Source: Periconia sp. R9002 (Eukaryota > Ascomycota > Dothideomycetes > Pleosporales > Periconiaceae). Taken from it: a DNA stretch of 13,041 bases. Within the stretch, counting starts at the first letter, position 1; each line of letters begins with the position of its first letter. A program made the translations under genes and the position numbers. This document shows, one piece after another, positions 7,848-13,041 of the stretch. Where the stretch lies: contig JAMAHW010000236.1 in the NCBI GenBank assembly GCA_023627715.1, positions 1-13,041 on the forward strand, read 5' to 3'. A model generated the notes under the pieces. The model did no database searches, had not been told where the DNA came from, and saw only the letters and a program-made list of their open reading frames with translations.

Positions 7848-8898
7848 TCATCTGCCTATCCATGAGACGTCATTAAAGAGCATGCCAGGCTGATCGAAAT
7901 TTGTTACAAGTGGATTGCCGAAGACTAGAGGCACCGATGAATTCGAATATAGGGTGAGATTAGGATTGGACTGGAGATTGTCTAAGCATAGGGCTTGTTG
8001 TTGCGCTCGGAAAGCATTTAGGTTTTGCATTCTCATCATGTCCAACTCTGTAGTTGGATAGTGAGCCGGCAAAGAGAAACAAGGGCTTGGGCCACCGGGC
8101 GGAAGATTGATATTGGAAGTGGTGGCAACAGCCACGGATGATGTTGTAGGGCAAGATCGACCCCACTTCGTCTGTGGGAACGATGAGTCAGCTGCTTCCG
8201 ACTGCGTTATGTATGTGTCGTTCGGAGTTTTTGAGTTTGGATTGCGCAGTAGATCTTCGTTCAAGATTTCAATGACGTCATCGTCAAATGATTCAGGGAT
8301 GTCAAGCTCTGTTGGACTGTGTGCTCGACTGCCTTCATGAGATAGCGAATGTTTTCTTAATCGATTTCTAGCCGCGCCTGATGTCCCTGCATTGAGCTCC
8401 GTAGCTGAAACAGGTATGTCGTCATCCTCCTCTCGAAGCTTTCGCATGTCAGCGTTGGTTATGTGACTAGCTGCAATGTCGTACACTATTGAGATGCTCC
8501 TCTATCATCTTTTTGCCCACATCATCAACATGAGTTGACAAATTCCTCAACAAACCGATGAAATCATTGTTCTTTTCAATAGCTCTGGCAATCCTAGTAA
8601 GCTGGGGTCAATTGCGGTTAGGATGGGAAACGGACTCTTCCAAGCGGTCCCTCCGGTTCTGTGTATATTTACATGTCACATATTCCTCAAAACATTTTTG
8701 GCAAGGCGACCCGCCAGTACATCTAACTTTTTGTGCGCGGCACTGAATGGAAGACGCAGTGTTAGTGGAGTTTATTGTACAACGGTAGATACTCACCTTG
8801 TTACACGCGCGTTGGGTGCGCTGTTGGTGTCGCTGTTTGCGGGGGAACTTATGATCCTGCTTAAGCCTGGAAATGGCTAGTTTCCGAGCTGGGGGCAT
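7848..8898 (-). pseudogene. Zn(II)2Cys6 transcription factor with an internal UGA
   Basis: Fungal binuclear zinc-cluster regulator, nuclear. ATG is at 8898-8896 (MPPARKLAISRLKQDHKF). Exons on the minus strand are 8898-8797, 8742-8485 and 8438-7848 (TGA). Intron 1 (8796-8743, GTGAGT...CATTCAG) splits the cluster; splicing gives C32-x2-C35-x6-C42-x5-C48-x2-C51-x6-C58, a complete Zn(II)2Cys6 domain preceded by a basic segment. An in-frame TGA (8610-8608, about codon 79) follows CKYTQNRRDRLEESVSHPNR. The frame then continues with a linker/coiled-coil-like segment (LTRIARAIEKNNDFIGLL). The proposed intron 2 (8484-8439, GTACGA donor, GCTGAC branch) restores phase into a 196-codon Ser/Asn/Pro-rich C-terminal region with acidic patches. 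Donor 2 is non-consensus; otherwise a frame change is needed near 8485. With the TGA read as a stop, the product would be a zinc cluster of about 78 residues with no effector part. Confidence 0.75.
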
Positions 8899-9374
8899 CT
8901 TCTCCAAGTCAGTATCGGTGGTTCGCGGTGGCTGTTGTTGGACCGTTGTCCTTCAACAAGTGCTTGGGGCATCCAAACTCTTGGCCGACCTACCTGATTC
9001 GTCGGGCGGGGCTCTGTTACGTGAAACGAATGTTTTGTTTTGATCTTTGGCGAGGACCTAACGCAAGTTACGCATCCGGTCTGCTCGTAGGCAACGAACT
9101 GAAATCCTTACTTAGTCTAGAAGATTAGTATTGCTCTACAGCTCAAGCCATACGCATCTACTGGAAGGCGCATTTTTTTTATTACTACCCTATGTCTCAC
9201 GTGCGAAATGCTTGTCCACCACTTACAGGATGATGGCTAACCCGCACCGACCCTAACCTTGTTGAGAAAGGTCTCTATCCTTTTTGTGAACAAACGTGTT
9301 AGGCGTAGGTCCTTTCTATACACATCTTTAGCTAGCGCAGAATAATGTTGATAACGACAAGCACATAAGGCTAA
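8899..9374. promoter_or_regulatory. Upstream region of the Zn(II)2Cys6 gene
   Basis: No gene is recognised; the plus frame at 8928-9128 lacks recognisable content. The region should include the minus-strand promoter and leader of the Zn(II)2Cys6 gene. A T8 run lies near 9173-9180. I cannot assign a TATA box with confidence. Confidence 0.35.
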
Positions 9375-9722
9375 CTACTCGGCCCTGCATGTGCATCCTT
9401 GTTGAAGGACTACTGCTGTGTTCAACGGATTTCAAACCCTTCCGAACAAGGCAATTTAGAAAGCTTAGGTGCTAGGATTCTGTCTGGTGTAAGTCCTAGT
9501 CGCGTCGAAACGACATTTACCTACCAGAGAGACGTAGCGCATAATCTTCAGGGTGTGGAGTTATTGTTACGCCTATTGTCAAGATGTCCTGAACTATCGC
9601 AGCGTATGTGCATGCTGTGTGGGCGTGCACTCCCTGGAGTGGCTCTAATTCTGATCTGCCCCCCAAATATTGCGCAAACGAAATTAGAATCGCTGAATAT
9701 TGCGCGGTTGTTCAAAAAGTAG
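9375..9722 (+). other. Unidentified 115-codon open frame, probably a fragment
   Basis: The frame is open from a stop at 9372 to TAG at 9720-9722 and reads like a globular protein (segments GNLESLGARILSGVSPSR, VELLLRLLSRCPELSQ, LPGVALILICPP). The only ATG codons are late, near 9605 and 9611, so it lacks its own start. It could be an internal or last exon, or a relic of a larger gene. I do not recognise the family. Codon choice is mixed and gives weak support. Confidence 0.28.
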
Positions 9723-10640
9723 AGGTATGACCAACCGTCCAACCGTTTGCTCAGGAATAGTTCGCATGCCGAGATAGATCGAAGTCGTACATCATCACAC
9801 TACAAGTCATCGTCCACAGATGAATTCAGACCCCTTCACAAAACTACCTTTCTGCCACACTCTCACCATCCACTACGTATCTGTACTCTCATAACTCGGC
9901 CTTCCAAACGAAGACATCGACTGCAACCCAAAACTGTTAGTTCTTAGGACTTTCTTTTACACACCGATGTTAAGAGGGCTGCTTAAAGTTTTATAAAACA
10001 TAACATACCTCGTTTAGTGAGATAACGCCGCCGCGACGGTATAAGACTAAATCATAGTGCTGACTTCTATAAGACGAATATTAAGTGAAGAAAAGGGAGA
10101 AGCGGGGGGTACCTCATTGCCGCGCCAAAATGCCAGCCACTTTAGAAAGGATCGCAATTTGAATGCCATGCTACAGGGAAGCATGTATGGCACCAGATGT
10201 GACTTCCACCCGTCGTCAAATAGAGCGGTTGGGATGGTAGGTTGTGCTCTTGCGTCTAATGTTGTGCGCAGTTGTTGCGCTGATCGATATATAATAATCA
10301 CTGCCGACAATTGAAACTGTTTCACTGCTCAAATGGAGACCGAAATAAGTAGTCCGGTGATGTTTGCCTGTTTTACGGCGACAAGCATAACATATGCGTG
10401 GCTTAATGCCCGTAATAGCTCAGGCACGAAGTGGTTGGTGCGGCTCTTTTGACCGAGCGGGCAAATTGAACAGGTGAGACAAGCATCCACTGGAACCACG
10501 TTTAAAATCCTGCTTCATGAATTTCATTGATAAGGAAATTATCTAGATATCGGGTCATGAGGAGTTTCATTCAAATCCACCTATCATTGGCTGGTAGTGG
10601 GTTGTCCTTCAACCAGGGAGGTCAAGAAGTGTCAAACATT
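9723..10640. other. Long stretch with no supported gene
   Basis: Several frames of 60-90 codons occur on both strands (for example plus 10057-10314, minus 10325-10047, and the start of plus 10527-10799). None has a recognised domain or clear codon bias. No RNA gene or terminal inverted repeats were seen. It may include distal upstream sequence of the bZIP gene. Confidence 0.4.
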
Positions 10641-10649
10641 GAAGTGGGG

Positions 10650-10671
10650 CATCTCCAAGCTCTTGGAGATG
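10650..10671. promoter_or_regulatory. 22-bp perfect dyad with a 2-bp centre
   Basis: The arms are CATCTCCAAG (10650-10659) and CTTGGAGATG (10662-10671), exact reverse complements around CT. The centre is too small for a stable RNA hairpin loop, so a two-fold symmetric protein site is the more natural reading. It lies about 860 bp before the first candidate start of the bZIP locus. Confidence 0.4.
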
Positions 10672-10847
10672 ACGGTCGGACCAACAGTTTCGAGACAGGT
10701 ATAGAGACGGTGCGCAGGCGGGAAGACGTAAAAGTGGCGATTATCCCCTCGGCAGTGGGAACTGAGCGAGCAAGCACCAGAATCCAAGAGGAAAGATAAG
10801 AACTAAAAGGGAAAGAATTAACGCTGGCTTGAGAGGTTTGCGGAATC

Positions 10848-10855
10848 TGACGTCA
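10848..10855. promoter_or_regulatory. Perfect CRE palindrome TGACGTCA
   Basis: TGACGTCA is the full-site consensus for ATF/CREB-type bZIP dimers. It lies about 670 bp upstream of the bZIP locus, whose product has an ATF/CREB-like basic region. The base match is certain; regulatory use is inferred. Another TGACGTCA at 8273-8280 lies inside the Zn(II)2Cys6 coding frame and is less likely to be regulatory. Confidence 0.45.
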
Positions 10856-11024
10856 CGGATGCCCACACACACTGCACGCGCGATATGAAGGAGAGGTTCA
10901 TCATCAGAGAAAGGATTGGCAGTGTACTACAAACTGGGGAAAGAAAGATCAACATAGAAAATTTACGCAAGCAACATGCCGACGACGCAACAAGGCGAAC
11001 CGCAGCAAAAGATAGACAGATAGA

Positions 11025-11040
11025 GTGAATCACGATTCAC
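11025..11040. promoter_or_regulatory. 16-bp dyad upstream of the bZIP gene
   Basis: GTGAATC (11025-11031) and GATTCAC (11034-11040) are exact reverse complements around AC. The half-sites are loosely similar to bZIP half-sites, but the whole does not fit a standard AP-1 or CRE site. Confidence 0.35.
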
Positions 11041-11276
11041 GACAAAGGCTTGCTCAACAGATCGCTTCCGAATTTCGGACCTATGCAAGAACCAGGGGGA
11101 AGAGAGCATCTTCCGCCTCTCATGGTCAATGCTAAAAATGCATGGTGAAATGCCCACTTTCCCACTGTGGGCTATGATATCATTGCTAGACTTGGAATTT
11201 CCCCATATCACACGGACCATGTGAGAAGGATGCATGAAGGAGGCAGTGGCGTCATACCATTATTCCACCGTCATCT

Positions 11277-11476
11277 GATTGGGTGAGTAGGCTCGTACAT
11301 GCACATGTCACAGGCACGGCTCGACGAGGAAAGTAAAAAGACCACGTGACAGGGCGGCAACGCCAACGTTCGTCGTGTTCATCCGCGGAGGTCCTTCTTC
11401 CCACTGATTGTCTCACCACGTCGCTTTCCGTACGCTCTCCCGTACGCCTACGCTACCGGACTTTACCTTATTATAA
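11277..11476 (+). promoter_or_regulatory. Proximal promoter elements of the bZIP gene
   Basis: Seen here are an inverted CCAAT (ATTGG) at about 11277-11281, an E-box CACGTG at 11343-11348, and a TATA-like TTATTATAAT ending near 11477, about 40 bp before the first strong ATG at 11514. A pyrimidine-rich leader follows at 11494-11512. The layout is typical of an ascomycete Pol II promoter; each element is assigned by motif alone. Confidence 0.4.
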
Positions 11477-11513
11477 TGCCCGCGCAGTAAATATTCCTCT
11501 TCTCAACTCCACC

Positions 11514-11609
11514 ATGCTTCCCTCAAGACATCACCCTTGGACAATAAACACCTCTCCATCTTTCTCTATCTCTTACTGTTGCCCTTTATGGTTATGGAGT
11601 CGAAAATAG
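11514..11609 (+). CDS. Upstream ORF of 31 codons in the bZIP leader
   Basis: The ATG at 11514 lies in CACCATG, a favourable initiation context, and is the first ATG after the likely TATA element. It encodes 31 residues (start MLPSRHHPWT) and stops at TAG 11607-11609. It overlaps the candidate bZIP starts at 11588 and 11594 in another frame and ends 33 bases before the ATG at 11643. Upstream ORFs often restrain translation of fungal bZIP regulators; that role here is inferred. No homology of the peptide is claimed. Confidence 0.4.
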   Translation: MLPSRHHPWTINTSPSFSISYCCPLWLWSRK

Positions 11610-11743
11610 AATCACATCGTCTCGACGGCGCCAAATGGGCAAATGATGCATCTACCGCCCTCAGCCCCCTCGACCTCCACTCAAACAAGCAGTCCACCTT
11701 TGGCAACCCCTCCTTCAACAATTTCTCTTTCACAAACCCCCCC
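11588..11743 (+). other. Likely original N-terminus of the bZIP protein, one base out of frame
   Basis: From ATG 11588 (or 11594) this frame encodes MVMESKIESHRLDGAKWAND, then STALSPLDLHSN and STFGNPSFNNFSFTNPP. Most of its codons end in C, unlike the overlapping frame from 11643. At the C7 tract (11737-11743) sense appears to pass to the other frame, which continues as SLFAQSSVERFGQFTPPEE. Six C instead of seven would join the two into one protein of about 386 residues. The extra C is either a real mutation or a homopolymer error. Confidence 0.6.
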
Positions 11744-12749
11744 ATCTCTCTTCGCACAAAGCTCTGTGGAGCGATTCGGCCAGTTTACTCCACCTGAGGA
11801 GCTCTCGCCACCACCATCATCCCACGAGACCAGAGATACGTCCATTTCTGTTGAAGAGTTGGTAAACAAAGCTCTTTTCCCTGGCCACCAGCTGCAAGCG
11901 CTAGAAAACTTTCAACCACTACAGCAGCAGGAGCAGCAAAAAGGTCGAAAAATCTCATCCGACGACGTTTCATTGCCACAAAGACAGGACTCAGACCAAG
12001 GACGCGCGACAAAGCGGTGTCGAACTTCTCGAAACCCCTCCAATGCTGGCCAGGCGTCGGCCACCAACCACATGTCAACTGATCCCTTCACGGGCCAAGC
12101 TCCTTCAGACAACTCTCAGCCGCCCAAGCGCAAGCGGGGCCGTCCCAAGTCTCAGCCGCGGATAGTCGAAGCCTTTACCGTCGACGGCGTCCCTTTCCAA
12201 ATTTCATCGGCCCGCCAGTCGTGTCTGGAGAAGAACCGCGTTGCCGCACATAAGTGCCGCCAGCGAAAGAAGGAATACGTTAGCTGCCTCGAACACCGCG
12301 CCCGCGAGCACGCTGCCGAGAACAAAGCCCTTAAGCAGAACATCGCGATGCTGCGCGAGGAGCTCCTCAAGCTTAAAAACGAGGTCCTGCGCCACAGCGG
12401 CTGTGGCTTTTGGGCCGTGGACGAGTATCTTTCTCGTTGCGCTGGAGATCTCCTAGGCATGCAAGCCTCCGGCTTCGACATGGCAACCCGCTCGCGAGCG
12501 CAACAGACCAATCTTTGCACCACCACCACCACCACCACAACCAACATTAACACTCACGAATCGGACATGCCTTCGCAGTCCCAGAGCCCCGCCATGACAA
12601 CCCTGGCACCTGACGAGTTGTTGTATCGCGAGTCGAGCCTGGATTCTTTTCCCAACCAATCCAATGGTGATGAAGATACTTTTGACGACTTTGATTGCCT
12701 CGATCTATTGCAAGACGTGGACGATGACTACGAGATGTTAACTGTATAA
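11643..12749 (+). CDS. bZIP transcription factor, ATF/CREB-like
   Basis: Nuclear DNA-binding regulator; the uninterrupted frame is 368 residues from ATG 11643, stop TAA 12747-12749, no intron needed. A basic, AT-hook-like segment (PPKRKRGRPKS, about 160-170) may act as nuclear signal or minor-groove contact. The bZIP basic region is LEKNRVAAHKCRQRKKEY, with the N-x7-R signature at Asn198 and Arg206; His at 203 is a variation. The zipper has heptad positions L216, H223, L230, L237, L244, then HSGCGFW, usual after the zipper in this fungal group. A run of eight Thr is encoded by an ACC repeat at 12519-12542. The C-terminus is strongly acidic (DEDTFDDFDCLDLLQDVDDD), a plausible activation domain. 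Residues 1 to about 35 probably come from the wrong frame; the natural start is likely 11588 or 11594. Target genes are unknown. Confidence 0.88.
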   Translation: MMHLPPSAPSTSTQTSSPPLATPPSTISLSQTPPSLFAQSSVERFGQFTPPEELSPPPSSHETRDTSISVEELVNKALFPGHQLQALENFQPLQQQEQQKGRKISSDDVSLPQRQDSDQGRATKRCRTSRNPSNAGQASATNHMSTDPFTGQAPSDNSQPPKRKRGRPKSQPRIVEAFTVDGVPFQISSARQSCLEKNRVAAHKCRQRKKEYVSCLEHRAREHAAENKALKQNIAMLREELLKLKNEVLRHSGCGFWAVDEYLSRCAGDLLGMQASGFDMATRSRAQQTNLCTTTTTTTTNINTHESDMPSQSQSPAMTTLAPDELLYRESSLDSFPNQSNGDEDTFDDFDCLDLLQDVDDDYEMLTV

Positions 12750-12934
12750 AACCAAATCTGCTTTTCGTCGCTTTTGCGCTTCTTTCACCATGGCGACTTG
12801 TTCAGCCACATTAGTTTTGCCCCGAGGATTGATCCATTCAAATGCTTCTTTGATACCCCCGACTAAATTTTTTCTTTTTTTTCCATGTTGACGACTACCC
12901 AATATTCTTTGTTATTAGCTTTTAAGTGGGCAAG

Positions 12935-12970
<36 letters not shown>

Positions 12971-13041
12971 GAATATAAAAAAAGGGGGGCATTTATTTTA
13001 AATTGCATTTTAAAAAAGATTTTTTTTATTTTTTTTGTTAA
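12935..13041 (+). repeat. Homopolymer-rich tail
   Basis: The segment begins with an uninterrupted run of 32 A (12935-12966), followed by further A, G and T runs up to the end. It lies about 190 bp after the bZIP stop, where a poly(A) site might occur. The shape suggests a low-quality contig end or an untrimmed artefact rather than a functional element. Confidence 0.6.

Noticed and set aside
8602..8679. Intron on the minus strand (GTGACA donor, CCCCAG acceptor) that would remove the TGA of the Zn(II)2Cys6 gene
   Set aside because: It is in phase, but it would delete the sixth cysteine of the cluster and the following conserved basic residues, and the donor is weak.
10527..10799. 90-codon plus-strand frame
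   Set aside because: It opens at a non-ATG codon, has no recognised domain and spans the dyad at 10650.
10963..11235. 90-codon minus-strand frame with ATG in the bZIP upstream region
   Set aside because: No domain, no codon bias, and it lies across promoter-like sequence.
12152..12553. 133-codon minus-strand frame inside the bZIP gene
   Set aside because: Antisense shadow of the plus-strand bZIP coding region; the Val-rich run is the complement of the ACC repeat.
1..13041. CRISPR array, complete tRNA or rRNA gene, telomeric repeats, intact transposase or reverse transcriptase
   Set aside because: Looked for by eye on both strands; none was seen apart from the tRNA-like and LTR-like fragments listed.

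Overview
The window looks like nuclear DNA of a filamentous ascomycete (Pezizomycotina; Hypocreales or a relative is only a guess). The evidence is spliceosomal introns of about 46-66 bp with CTAAT or CTGAC branch sites and GTAAGT-type donors, a fungus-specific Zn(II)2Cys6 cluster split by an intron, a fungal ATF/CREB-type bZIP factor, and secreted fungal-type proteases. There is no bacterial-style operon, CRISPR array or complete RNA gene.

Layout. 1-690: promoter-like leader. 691-1977 (+): apparently intact four-exon secreted zinc metallopeptidase with HELGH and NADSY motifs. 1978-2974: gene-poor. 2975-4261 (+): secreted pepsin-like aspartic protease, now a pseudogene with an in-frame TGA, two one-base frame changes and a damaged second catalytic motif. 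4507-4716: a short motif repeated four times. About 4997-5712 (+): decayed C2H2 zinc-finger gene with two in-frame stops. 5817-6080: GC-rich, coding-like island of unclear strand. 6513-6743: possible solo LTR followed by a 24-bp minisatellite. 7131-7170 (-): tRNA-like fragment. 7848-8898 (-): Zn(II)2Cys6 transcription factor, readable across three exons except for one in-frame TGA just after the zinc cluster. 9375-9722 (+): unidentified ORF fragment. 10640-11513: upstream region of the last gene, with two close dyads, a perfect TGACGTCA and a CACGTG. 11514-12749 (+): bZIP factor with an overlapping upstream ORF and a likely +1 frame change at a C7 tract. 12935-13041: homopolymer-rich tail of doubtful quality.

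How it fits together. Two secreted peptidases lie side by side and three DNA-binding regulators follow, but three of these five genes are visibly damaged and a fourth has a frame problem. The middle of the window reads best as a decaying accessory region between an intact protease and a well-preserved bZIP gene. Some lesions are single-base indels at or next to short homopolymers, so assembly error must be excluded before decay is accepted. I see no convincing new multi-gene system. The best leads are the single UGA in the Zn(II)2Cys6 gene, the C7 tract and overlapping uORF of the bZIP gene, and the CRE upstream of a gene encoding a CRE-type factor.
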